Shown: one piece after another, positions 33,937 through 45,324 of the stretch
How the letters are laid out: each line of letters starts with the position of its first letter
Numbering within the stretch: the stretch's first letter is position 1
Origin: Echria macrotheca
Taxonomy: Eukaryota; Ascomycota; Sordariomycetes; Sordariales; Schizotheciaceae
Assembly: GCA_030411725.1 (NCBI GenBank)
Contig: MU839835.1
Coordinates: 496,001 to 560,000 of the forward strand
Length of the DNA stretch: 64,000 bases
Direction of reading: 5' to 3'
Position numbers and translations under genes: made by a program
The notes under the pieces: generated by a model
Seen by the model: the letters and a program-made list of their open reading frames with translations, nothing else
Database searches by the model: none
Told to the model about the DNA's origin: nothing

Positions 33937-35418
33937 TTAAGCCCGTCCTACCTTGAATGATAATATCTAGCACGTAGTTAGTACATGCAAAGTTTCGATG
34001 GGCGATGACCTACGTCGTTCTTCCCAACCGAGACGATTTGGTCTTCGGCCACCCGGATACCACCAGCGCCCTCAATGTATGCAATTGGTGCATCGCCCAT
34101 GATTTTCCTCCCGACATCCGCTACTGTTGAGCCCTTCTTAACCAAGACGCAGTCCCGGAAGACGGCTTTTGATTCATTGGCGCCCGAGCTAAAGGTTGTA
34201 GTGTTTCGAACCGGGAAGACAGGCGTAAGTCCGAGGATCTCTGCAGCTTTGGACAAGACTTGGTTCACGCCCGTCGACCCGAAGCGGTAGAGAACCATGT
34301 CTTTCAGGTTCTCTATCCTGTTGCGATTCTTCTCGTCCAGCTCCTTCAGCCCTCCGCCGTCGGGGTCGCCATCCGCTATGAGATCCTCACGCGTATCGAC
34401 GAATTCGCTGCCTTCTGTGTAGCGGATATACCCTTGCTTCGCGAGTTTCCTCAGGAAAATCTCGGAAATGGCCGAGCACAGCACAATGGTATTCGGATCT
34501 TGCATCTTTGCTATCTTTGCAATGTTCTTGTCGGCATCGGGATGGTCGATCTTGTTCAGGGCGATGACGGTTGGAAACTTCTCGTCCGTAAAGGCATTTA
34601 CAACGCGGTCAATGGTTTCATCTGTTCCGTTAGCAAGCGTCGGGTCAGACAGACAGCAAACATACCACTCCATTCCTCCAGGGGCTCCTTCAACCCTAAC
34701 CTATCGAGCGTCCGCGCGACGACCACCGCTGTGCTCCCGTACCCGCTGAACTGCCCCTGGAGAGTCTCAACAGCAGTCGCCTTGACCGCAACATGCCGTC
34801 TCTTGATGGACCCCCACTTATCCATTAGATTCCCACGAATCCAGGCCACAATCTCGGACCGAAGCCATGCAATATCGACCGATGGATCATACCCCCGCGT
34901 GTTCTTCCCCTCAGCGTCCGTCGTCCCGGAGACATCAACAACATGTATCAGCGCGTCCGCATGTCGCAGGTCGTCGAGGAACTTGTTTCCTAGCCCTTTG
35001 CCCTCGTGCGCGCCGGGCACGAGTCCGGCGACATCGAGAAGCTCGATCGGTACGCTGCGACGCCCGTTGACGCAGGAGCCATAGTTTGGTTTACACCGGT
35101 CGCTCAGGCCGAAGCGCTTGCATGCGCAGTCTATTTGGAGGTAGCCGATGGCGCGCTGGGGATCGATGGTCGTGAAGCTAGGACTATCAGTCGATGGCTA
35201 GCGCGCGGAGGTCGGAGCATCATACGGGAAATTTCCTAGACGGACCCGGATCAGCACCTCTTCGTATGTCTTTCGGGCAGATGGCTCGCGGCGGAAATGG
35301 AGGGGTTGAGGGGGGGCTACCCACCAACTTTGGAGCTGGCATCGGTCAAGGAATTGAGGGTGCTGGACTTCCCTGCGCTCGGTTTCCCGACAAGGCCAAT
35401 CAATGGGTCGCGAGGCAT
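33937..35418 (-). CDS. Obg/YchF-related GTPase (YLF2-like), with a 10-nt micro-exon
   Basis: Five exons (minus): 35325-35418, 35226-35235, 34666-35177, 34014-34621 and 33937-33966 (417 aa). The start [20 protein letters not shown] contains the P-loop (G1). The 10-nt exon (GAAATTTCCC) supplies GNFP, joining KVG to NFP to [14 protein letters not shown] (G2). G3 is [29 protein letters not shown] and G4 is [15 protein letters not shown]-terminal TGS-like domain has [22 protein letters not shown]. The last exon, reached through a TACTAAC branch, ends ILSFKVGRA. The layout fits the YchF/OLA1-related Ylf2 group; the cellular role is poorly known. It shares a 358 bp divergent promoter with the SET gene. 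Confidence 0.9.
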
Positions 35419-35698
35419 CTTGTCTGGATGGTATGGGTGCTAACAAAGTTGGAAATCGACGGTGAGAATCAATTGTGCAAGTTGCGCCCTCGAAACCAGA
35501 AATTCTGCCCCGCCTGATAACCCCTCGATAACGGAGGGGCAACCCAAGAGCTACAGCAACCTTCGGAAGCGTTCCACGTTAGCTTCGGAGCGATCCTTGT
35601 GGAGAGGACTACATAATCAGAGTTACAAGCTCTGCAACCTACACAATGAATTTCTTCCAACGGTGAAAGCGTCTTGGATTGAGATTCACGAGCTCTCG

Positions 35699-35710
35699 GG
35701 GTTAGGGTTA
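35699..35710 (+). promoter_or_regulatory. Telomere-repeat-like box GGGTTAGGGTTA
   Basis: Two telomere units in the divergent promoter, 67 bp before the SET-gene ATG and about 280 bp before the GTPase ATG. Sixth of six boxes. Confidence 0.55.
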
Positions 35711-35776
35711 AGCCCCTGATATCAACCCACCGCTGTCCCGTCTGCCCCGAACATCACGCAACTGCCACAACTGAAC

Positions 35777-37146
35777 ATGGCGCCCCAAGAGCTTCCGATC
35801 GATGACCTCCCGATATGGGCGCGTCTGAACGATGTTCGGTTCACCAATGTCAGGGTTGTGAAGTCCGAGGGCAAAGGCTATGGTGTCATCTGCCAACAAA
35901 GCTTCGACGCCGACGACAGTGGTCCCGACAAGCCCCTTCTAACGGTGCCCCATGGCCTCGTACTAAACGAAGCTGCGGTCGAGGAGTACGCAAAAGAAGA
36001 CAAGAACTTTAAGCAGCTTTTAGAAGCTGTCGGACATCGCGTACATGGCCCCTCGATTCCTCCTCTGGCCGGCGCTAACTCTGCTAGTCTCCGCGGGCTG
36101 ATATCCTCCTATTCCTGCTCGTCCAGACCGCAATAGCCTCCAGGACCGGACCCTCTTCCACTGGAGTCTCCAATCCCTGGACAGAGTATCTCCGATTTCT
36201 ACCTGGGACAGTCCTTGTCCCGACGCTGTGGAACGAGGACGAGCGACTCCTCCTCCGGGGCACCTCGCTCGAGTCAGCAGTAAACGCCAAGATGCTCGCG
36301 CTGGATGCCGAGTACGAAGTGGTCCAGGACATCTCATCAGACATACCGTGCTGGAACGAGCTGTTGTGGGAAAGCCGCACCGTGTCCCTCCGAGATTGGA
36401 TGCGCCTCGACGGGCTCTACCGATCCCGGTGTCTGGAACTGCCGAGATCAGGCGAGTCCATGGTCCCGTGCATCGACATGCTCAACCACTCCAGCAATGC
36501 GACGGCATACTACGAGGAAAACGCCAAAGATGAAGTTGTCCTCCTCCTCAGACCGGGGGTAAGCATATCTGAGGGCCAAGAGGTCACGATCAGCTATGGA
36601 GACTCGAAGTCGGCAGCCGAGATGTTGTTTAGCTATGGGTTCATCGACCCCGAGTCATTGACCCAGAGTCTTGTACTTCCCTTGGAGCCATTTGATGGCG
36701 ACCCGCTCGCCAGGGCGAAACTGGTCAGTTTTGGCGAAGCGCCCAGGGTCCGGGTGGCACGCGATGCCGACTCTACAACATGGGAGAGCTCGTTCGTGCA
36801 TCTAATGTGCGTCAATGAAGAGGATGGTCTGGAGTTTCGAGTTCTTCAGGATACCGAAGGTGGCCGGCAGCTGTGCGTGTTCTGGCAGGACGAGGATGTG
36901 ACGGCCCGAACCAAAGAGTTTGCGTCACTCACGCAATCACACCCTCTCGGCACGGTTTTCAGGTTGCGCGCGGTCACGGTGGTGCTGGAGCTCCTGCAGG
37001 CTCAGCTCGAGCTGGCGCGATCCTACGATGTCGACACGGATCTCGGCGACGTGAGAGATGAGTGTCTCGAAGCCGCTCGACAGCTCCGACGAATTGAGAC
37101 TGATATTCTACAAAGCGGCATAGATGCTCTTGAAAATGAGGTATGA
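35777..37146 (+). CDS. SET-domain protein lysine methyltransferase (Rkm/SETD6-like)
   Basis: Exons 35777-36040 and 36088-37146 (440 aa). A split SET domain: KSEGKGYGVICQQSF (AdoMet-binding G-x-G) near residue 30, VPHGLVLNEAAV, an inserted helical region, then VPCIDMLNHSSNATAYYEE with the NHS motif, GQEVTISYGDSKSAAEMLFSYGF with the catalytic-site tyrosines, and a C-terminal Rubisco-LSMT-like substrate-binding half. This class usually methylates ribosomal or elongation-factor lysines. The substrate here is not determinable. Confidence 0.88.
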
Positions 37147-39366
37147 ATAAGCGATGTGCAAGCTCCGATGGGTCCCAAGAGAATCGGGCGTGGTGCAGCC
37201 GCTGACATGCAGCTCATGCAGAGAAACTCGCTTCTGACCGACGCCAGCGTGGTGGCTTACCTCGGATCGACGGAGACTTCCGGATCAGATCTAGCTGGAG
37301 AAGAGGCGTCCACTGAGGTTGACGACTTCAGCTGAGTTTTCCACCGGTCTCTCATTATCAGACGACATTTTGAAAGTTCCTGGGACAAATAACCATTGGA
37401 CGGTGTGTTCTGCGCCAAGATACCGTCTTGGTGCATAAGCATACAGCCTTACGGCGAATGTCGGGTTGTTATTATCGTCCAAGGCAGATAAACCCCAGGA
37501 TGGCAATCTGCCGATACTTGTAACGTTTTGTTTCGAGGCATGCTGGCCGTTGCGAAGAATCACAGCCCCGGCCAAGATGTGGGGCATCCTCCATAGCCAA
37601 GATGTTCCCCTATTCTACGGACAGGGAAGTGGGCAAGTTGAGATTGTCGGGTTTTGAGTACAGACAGTCTTCTGGAATGAGTCGCGGAAGTTATTTCCAA
37701 GGACGGTCTCTATTTTGGACGCACGCAAATGAAAGCCACGAGGTTTTTACAGCCGCCATGTCCTGGGTCATCTCCCAGCGGCATTGGGGCGATTTTGCCG
37801 GAAAGTGACCTCGATCTCAGACGCAGGCAGAGTGCGGGGAAGCGACAGGGGTACTGCTGGGTGAAAGCGCAAAAATTGCCCACTCTGATCTTGTCAACGC
37901 TGCTTCATCTCAGGGCGGCGTTACACCGACGAGTTCGCCATTTCGACAATGTGCTCGCCAGTCGCCACTAGACGAACATGTTGCGGGCCGCCAAGCAACC
38001 GCAACCTGGATTGCTGCTGGCAAGTGCCGGTTGATCACTGTAGTTTCGACCAACGTCTTAAGAAGAAGGGACGTCTCTGGCAAGGCCTAAGGCATAACAC
38101 TGTCTTCCTCCGGGTCCTATCCGCGCGCTGGTGCCGGTTGAGCATAGACTGTCATATAGTCTATCTCGGACAAGCCACGTTAGTAGGTACCAAACACAGC
38201 AAAGGCTGGTGCGCCGCCAATCTATTTTCCTGTTGGTCTGTATCATGTTCGAGAGCCGCCGGCACAAGGTCCCGTGATCCAAGTCGAAGGCGGCGACTTC
38301 GTGACCCGATTATAGGCAGATCGGAGCAGCAAATACCGACCGAACGCCGTGCTCGACACCGCTTCGGCGTCATGAGGTGACACAACCTGTCGCGTGCAAG
38401 TGCGTCCTCGATCCGGCACTCGCTTCCGTCCAGACGTGTTCGGTCGCACAGGAAGCCTGCCAAACCTGCGTCTTGGGGCGGTTCGATGTTGAAATAATGA
38501 TGCGGGACGTGGTGATCGTCGGGGCCCTAGCCGGGACGGTCGACAGGCGTGACTTGGCCAGGACGACGGCGTCGACCCAGCAAAGCCGTGCATGGTTCCC
38601 GATCACCCCGATGGCGTCGGCCCAGGTCGATGGCGCACTTGTTCCCCAACGCGGGGTTAGCGCAATGGCAGAGAGTGTCCGGGGGCGGCGAGCAAGTCGT
38701 CACAACGCGCGGGCCTAGATGCTTCAGCCATGAACTGACGGGGCGCATGGAGGTGCGTCCCCATGATGCCATTCCATTCCCTCGTCTTCGAAGTCCGGGG
38801 ACGGGCTGCTGGGTGGTGGTGCCATTTCGAAATCGCGGCGACTGCGATTCGCCAGCCGATCTGGGGGAGCGAGCGGAGCAACGTGGGAGCAGGGACTGCC
38901 CCATCGCCGTGTGGCTGCTTGGCTGGCCGGAGTGGCTGCTGCTAGCCGGGACCCCTGCTCACCCCAGATTCTCCTGGCGAGCGGTGAAATCCACTAACAA
39001 GGGCTCCTGGCACTGTTTCTGGCTGCTGGCGACCCCTCCGGCGAATGCGAGCCCGTACCCACGCGAGCCAGCCCGCCGTTCCTATTTTTCCCTCACTCCT
39101 CACTCGTCCGGCCGTCCTCGCTTGCCCACCTTCCTGGGGCTTATGTTCTCCTTATAACCCAGCGCCCCGCCCGCTGTGCCCTCCATCTCGCCCCCATTTG
39201 CATTGTTTCGACGATTCGCTGCCTCGCTGCTCCTGTGTCCGGTATCCATGGTCGTCCCCGTCCGTGTGCAACGTCTGAGCGCCGGTGAGGCTCCCGCTAC
39301 GATTTCAGCCACCCGCTGAACTGCTCCGTTCGAATCCACGTCGCGTGTACGCCAGAAACCGCCAAA
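37147..39366. other. 2.2 kb non-coding region upstream of facB
   Basis: No gene supported. Open frames here have Arg/Pro/Ser composition typical of GC-rich non-coding sequence. The CT-rich stretch at about 39060-39250 looks like the facB leader. Long upstream regions are usual for regulatory genes. Confidence 0.5.
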
Positions 39367-42124
39367 ATGCCCGGAATCCTGCCCATGAAGGTCATCAAGG
39401 TGGGCACGAGCTCGCAGAGCCGAATCGCCCAGGCCTGCGACCGCTGCCGAAGCAAGAAGATCCGCTGTGATGGCATCCGCCCGTGCTGCTCGCAGTGCGC
39501 CAACGTCGGCTTCGAGTGCCGCACCAGCGACAAGCTCAGCCGCCGCGCCTTTCCCAGGGGATACACGGAATCACTCGAGGAGCGGGTGCGCGTCTTGGAG
39601 GCCGAGGTGCGCGAGCTGAAGGACTTGTTGGACGAGAAGGACGAAAAGATCGACATGTTGTCAAAGATGCATGGGAACCGCCGACCATCACCGGAAGCAT
39701 CGCGCAGCCCTCCGGCACAAGATCAGAAGAAGGAGGGGTCTCCCCCGAAGGAGGATACGTTCCGCGTCCAGGCTTCGCCGTTACTGCTCGGCGTGGAGAA
39801 CTCTGATTCCTATTTTATGGGAGCATCGAGCGGACGATCGTTCATCGGTAGGTCAATTGCTTAGGATATGCAGTGTAGTACTGACTTTGGCAGAATCCTT
39901 CAAGCGCAAGATCCAGGAGAATGGGAAGCCATGCTCCGAGTTCAACCCAGAGGCTTTCCTGCACATCCAGGGCTGTTACCCTCTCACGCCGAAGCCAGTG
40001 TCGCAGAGCATGAGGGTGCCTCCCCGGTTGTTTTCGGACCGTTGCGTCAATGTCTTCTTCCAGGAGTGGGCGCCGTTATTCCCGGTGCTGCACAAGCCCA
40101 CATTCCTCCGGGTTTACGAGGAGTTCGTCGCCGATCCCGAAAAGGTCAAGAATAACCATAAACTCGCGCAGTTGTACCTGGTCTTCAGCATTGCCGCCCT
40201 GTCCAGCGACCAGCCCGACCTCCCGCAGATCGCTGCGTGCGAAGCGCAATGGCAGCGATCCTTGGACGCGATCCTCATGGACAACACCATGATTACGCTC
40301 CAGTGCTTGCTGCTCGCCATGATGTACTGCACCATCAGGGCCGACTACAAGCGACTACAGCACTACAAGGGCATTGCGGTCGGGCTCTCGCACCGTCTTG
40401 GGCTCCACCAGAGTCAGAAACGGTTCTCGTTCGGCGTGCTTACCATTGAGACGCGGAAAAAGGTGTTTTGGACGCTCTACATGCTTGATTGGTGAGTAAA
40501 CCCCGACCACTCATGTGGCGACGCTGACATTGTTAGTTTCTCCGCTGCCATGCTGGGACTTCCGAAACTCCTCAAGGAGGAAGACGTGCACGCAGAGTTG
40601 CCATCGGACATCGATGACGAATATGTCACGGAGAAGGGCTTCCAGCCGAGTCTCCCTGGCGAGCATACACGGCTGTCTAGCGCGCTTGCGCTCTTCCGCG
40701 GATCCAGGATTCTAGCCAAGATCCTCGAGAAGATTTATCCGTCGGCGACCTCGCACGATCTCTCGCTGCAGCAGATGTCGGCTTTGGGCGCTGAGCTGGA
40801 TGAGTGGAACGACCAGTTGCCGAACCACTTGCGCCTCACCTTCAAGCAGGACAAACCATCGACCGATATTACTGGGAGCCGATCGCCGCTGCTGGCACTA
40901 GCGTACTACTACATGCGTATTCTGATCTACCGGCCTGCGGTTTCCTCCAGCCTTGGCCCCAAGGCCGCTCCGGCCACGATCGCGGTGGCCGAGGCCAGCA
41001 AGCACGTGATCCAGATTGTGCAGCTCCTAGAGGAGAGGAGCATGTCGTTTGCTTTTTGCCTCAACAAGTCGGACATGCTCATCCTGTGCGGCATGGCGCT
41101 TCTCCACCAGACCCTGGGTCTGAAGCCAGACAGCAGGGTGCTGAAGGACAACGAGAAACTCGCGAACGCCGTCATCAAGATTGTGGACAAGTCCAAGGCG
41201 CCAGGCTCGTACGATTTCAAACGAGTCGCCGGACTGTTGATCACTGTTGATGAGCCCCTGCACGCCTTGCCAACGCCTCCACGACAGAGCCCGGAAGTGT
41301 GCATGGCTGCACCGCCAACGCATCGGACGTCCCCGCCAGTCCAGAAATCGCAACCAAAGATGCAGAACACGATTGGTCTCCACCTCGGTGCGAGCGCGAG
41401 CGAGACGGATTTGCTCATGCAGCAAGAGAAACTACGTCGGGTGACAGTGCCTCAGCTTCCCCACAGGCATGACAACGAGCAGTACGGTGCTCGCTCAAGA
41501 CAATCATTCGATGGGATTACGAGGCACGAATCGCCAGCGGCACCGAGACGCGACCACCGACTGTCACTCAGTCAGGCACAGGCGGCTCAAGCAGCCATGA
41601 TTGCGCGGATATCACCCGGTTCGACTTCGAAGTCTAGCCTAGACTATCTGTCCCTCAACTCGACGCCGCAATCGCAGCCTTCCTCACCAGCGCAAACACG
41701 TGGTCCGCAGATACAACAAACGCAGCTTTATGCGCATCTACAGCAGCAAAAGCCGATCGTGTCACAGGCCGACTGGGAGCAGCTGCTGGGGTCGATCGAG
41801 AACGGGCAGATGAACCTGTACGATGCGATGTACGGGGGGCCGGGATCGATGGCATTGACGGACACGCCGGTGTCATCGACGGCCGGGTGGTCCCCTGAGT
41901 CGTGGGACGTGAGCGGGTTCAACCTGGGAGATTTTGGGCCGGGATCGGCGACGACGCATAGCGTGCTCAGCCTCAGCGAGGACAGCCTCAGTTCGGCCGA
42001 CGACTTGGCGCCGAGCGAGATTGGGCTTGGGCTGGATTACCGGACGGCCATGATGCCCGTCACGACCACGGGGTGTGCAACGACGGACGGGTTTGTTTTG
42101 GATGGCTTGGAGGGTTTCCTGTAG
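39367..42124 (+). CDS. acu-15: Acetate-utilisation transcription activator FacB/ACU-15
   Basis: Zn2Cys6 nuclear activator of acetyl-CoA synthetase, glyoxylate-cycle and carnitine acetyltransferase genes. Exons 39367-39847, 39894-40491 and 40537-42124 (888 aa). The start MPGILPMKVIKVG is characteristic of FacB. The binuclear cluster uses C24, C27, C34, C41, C44 and C51 (CDRCRSKKIRCDG). A leucine-rich coiled coil follows (LEERVRVLEAEVRELKDLLDEK). The fungal-specific TF middle domain is at about 185-450 (RCVNVFFQEWAPLFPVLHKPTF; HRLGLHQ; RKKVFWTLYMLDCFSAAMLG). The Gln/Ser-rich C-terminus contains ADWEQLLGSIENGQ and an acidic end, probably activation regions. Confidence 0.95.
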
Positions 42125-43497
42125 GGATTATGACGGCACGGCACGGCCTGGATTTATTGTACTTGGATTTGGTCCACGGTTTGGCTTCTGAGTCTGGAGT
42201 TCTTCGCGCGGGAGGTTACGGCCAAGGCAAGGGTGGCTACCCTGGGGGAATTGCAGACAGCGATGCAACTTATTTTCTTTGCTGCTACTGTTTCTTGGGA
42301 TATTTACAAGTTCTTGGGAAAAGCGATCATTTCCTTTCAAGTTTCTTCGTGTAAATTGCTTTGGAAGAAGAGGGAGATCTGGCTTCTGGATATCTAGGTT
42401 CCCCGCAGGCGTTTTGGGTCTCGCGGGGAATGTGTGGAGAATCACGGCACTGCCGGTGTTGTTTAGCGTCGAGGGCTTTAGGTACAGGGAAATTGCTTGT
42501 AGAGTTGCTGAATAGTCTTGATTGTGAACAGCGTTGATCCCGGCTTGTTTTTTCCTGCTCTGCTGTCATGATCTTTGTTTTGGGAGAGTTGTAGTGGAGA
42601 AGGGGTCGTATCCAGGCGGGAGCCCCGGCGGCAGCGAAAATGACGAGTCGGAATCTAGGAGTGTAGCTGCTATCTTTCTATCGTTCTATCGTCCTATCGT
42701 TCTTGTTGATGGTTGTTTCTCTTTTAGAATAACTACGGATGTACCGCCGTACGTGTACGGATACAGTATCCCGCATGCAGCCTGATGTTTGTTTCCCACG
42801 TGGTTGCGGGATTGGGGAAGTGAGGAAGCGATGGGAGGGTGGGAAGGGCCGTTTAGGCTGATTTCTTGTCCGTCCCGCTGCGATTCATCTTGTTGGAACT
42901 GCTGGAAGGGTGGTGGGAAGTGGGGGAAAAGGGAGAGGGTGGTGGTGCTGATAAGACGTTCGCCCGTCCTTACCGTTGAAGTGTGTGCGAAGGGAGTTGT
43001 GTGGAAGGGTGGAAGGCGGTGGAGCAAGCAAGCTCGGTCGGGGATCACAGTCCCGCCGACGGAGTGGGTTGTCACTCAGCAGAGGAGCAGAGGGTGTCGT
43101 CGGCGTCCGGGCACCCCACATGTCCGTCGCAGGCGCCGCCCGTTGAAACCGCGGCGTGCCAAGACCTTGTGTCTCTCCTCCACCAACCTCGGCCAGCGCC
43201 GGACTTTAGCACTGGGAAGAGAAAGCTTAACTCCTTAAGCTGCAGACCGGTAGAGGCGTAGCGCATTCGCGTATTCGTCGATACCTATTTGCTTGCCCTT
43301 GTGTAGCTTACAAAAAGGAGCTAAGGTAGTTCTTAGCTGGAGGTCGCCGATCAAAGTGTGCGCGGGGTGAGAGGTCTCTCAGTCTCCCCTCTTTCAAAAA
43401 CACCAAAGCCCACCTACCACTGCATTCATATCTCATCGTCTCTGAATATCTGTTTTGCGCCAAGTTACCGAGGAAGAGTTCGATCAAAAAATAAAAA
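42125..43497. other. Intergenic, no gene seen
   Basis: 1.37 kb between facB and the PGC1-like gene, comprising the facB 3' UTR and the next promoter. It contains a short tetranucleotide-like run (CTATCGTTCTATCGTCCTAT near 42678). No supported gene. Confidence 0.5.
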
Positions 43498-44944
43498 ATG
43501 ACTGAAGATCAACCACTCCTAGGCATCGCACGCGGTATGTCCCATCCATCCATTCATTCCCCTTGCATGAGCGGCCGGCCGTACAGCTAGGTAGTTGGTT
43601 CGGATTACCCGCCAACAACCCGCCAACAACCCGCAACGGATCCTCCCGCTCTCAAAGGATTTCTCTCTCTCTTGGCGTTGCTGACACTCCAGTTGTATTA
43701 GCGACCGCCAACCAGAAGAAGCGAATGCCGCAGACCATCGCGCACCGGGGCAACAAGGCCGCGTTCCCGGAGAACAGCATGGCCGGCTTCGAGAGCGCCG
43801 TGGCGCTGGGCGTGCACGGGTTGGAGACGGATATTCATCTTTCCAGGGATGGCGTGGTAGTTTTATCTCATGTTAGTTTTTGATTCCTATTTTTTTTTGT
43901 CCTCGGCGAGTGAGTGAGAGAGCTGATGAGAGGGTTGTTGCTGATGATGATGATGAAAAAAGGACCCATCCCTAAAGAGATGTTTCGATGTCGACCAGAA
44001 AATCGCAGACTGCGACTGGGACTATCTGAGCACGCTCCGCACCACCAGGGAACCGCCGCAGCCGATGCCGCGGCTGGTGGATTTGTTGACGTATCTGGCT
44101 GAGCCGGGGCTGGAGAGGATATGGTTGTTGCTGGATATCAAGGTACTTGCCTCACTTCCCTCCTCTGTCATCACCCTCGCACGATTATGGATGCTGACGA
44201 CGAGATAATTATCAGACCGACGATGACCCGGACGCGCTCCTCTCCGCGGTAGCATCTACCCTGGAGTCAGTCCCGTCCGGGCCGATCCCATGGACGGAAC
44301 GAATCGTCATGGGCGCATGGAATGTACGTCTCCCCTTCCCCTTCCCCTTCCCCCCATTTCCCTCACTTCCCCACCCCCCTACAGTACTAACCCTGAGAAA
44401 ACAGGACATCTTCATCACCAAAACAACAACCCACCTCCCCCTCTACCGCATAGCCTACATCTCCTTCACCCCCCTCTACGCCCGCCGCTTCCTCTCCCGG
44501 ACCAACCCCAAAATCCACTTCAACATGCTCCAGAAATCCCTCGTCGGCCCTTTGGGTTCCTCCTTCCTAAGGGCCGTCCGCAAGGACCCCGAGCGCAGGA
44601 TATGGGTGTGGACGGTCAACGACAGGGTCTGGATGGACTGGGCCATCCGCAAGGGCGTCGACGGGGTGATTACTGACGATCCGGCCTTGTTTCTGGATGT
44701 TTGTCGGGGACGATATTTGGACACCCCCCAGGAAGATGGGAAGGTGGATGAGGAGGGGGTGGATGAGGAAGGGGTGGAGGTGGTGGTAAAGGGGAGGGGA
44801 AAAGGGGAACCGAAGAGCAAGGCGAGGATGTATATGGAGGCCTTGGTGTTGCAGGCTGTTATCCTTGTTTTGACTGTTGTTTTTTGGAGGAGGCTGGGGA
44901 GGCATGGCATGAAGAAGGGAGATGCTGGTCGGAAGAAGACGTAA
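43498..44944 (+). CDS. PGC1: Glycerophosphodiester-phosphodiesterase-family phospholipase (Pgc1-like)
   Basis: Exons 43498-43534, 43702-43871, 43963-44142, 44216-44323 and 44405-44944 (344 aa). The GDPD fold begins PQTIAHRGNKAAFPENSMAGFESAVALGVHGLETDIHLSRDGVVVLSHD. This includes the catalytic HRG, the ExD metal ligands and the second His. Later motifs are WLLLDIK, IVMGAWN and WVWTVNDRVWMDWAIRKGVDGVITDDP. A C-terminal membrane helix (ALVLQAVILVLTVVFWRRLG) follows an acidic/basic linker. The architecture matches yeast phosphatidylglycerol phospholipase C (Pgc1), a tail-anchored protein of lipid droplets and mitochondria. The substrate is inferred. Neighbouring NLR on the other strand is convergent. 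Confidence 0.88.
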
Positions 44945-45324
44945 GACTGGTGGGGTTTTTTTTGGGATGGATGGATAGACGGCGAACAGGAGTTGAGGAC
45001 CTATACACGGTGGGTGCTATTTGGCGTTGAGGTTGCGTATTGATACCTGGGACGAGGGGATCTATTTCTCCTTCATTATTTCTTCTCAAATTCCTTTCAT
45101 AGATCTCATTTCTAGTTGCTTATGAAAGAGATCGGGATACGCAATTCACTTAATTTCAGTGTCTGCTTTCATTATTACTATTGATATTAGGTGACTCGGG
45201 ATACGATAAGTCTCATGCTCGACCAGAGCTAACTACAAACCCTGACAACGCTGATATCCTGTCTACAAACACAAAAACATGCTACCGCTAACTCTCAGAC
45301 CGAATCTTAAAAATGCTGGTCCCA
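44945..45324. other. Convergent 3' intergenic region
   Basis: 380 bp between the PGC1-like stop and the NLR stop. AT-richer, no gene. Confidence 0.5.

Noticed and set aside
34691..34702. A further CAACCCTAACCT telomere-like motif
   Set aside because: Lies inside a YLF2-like GTPase exon (encoding RLGLK), and the second unit is imperfect, so it was not counted with the promoter boxes.
37147..39366. Several 100-200-residue open frames upstream of facB
   Set aside because: Overlapping frames on both strands with Arg/Pro-rich non-coding composition, and none with motifs or spliceable continuation.
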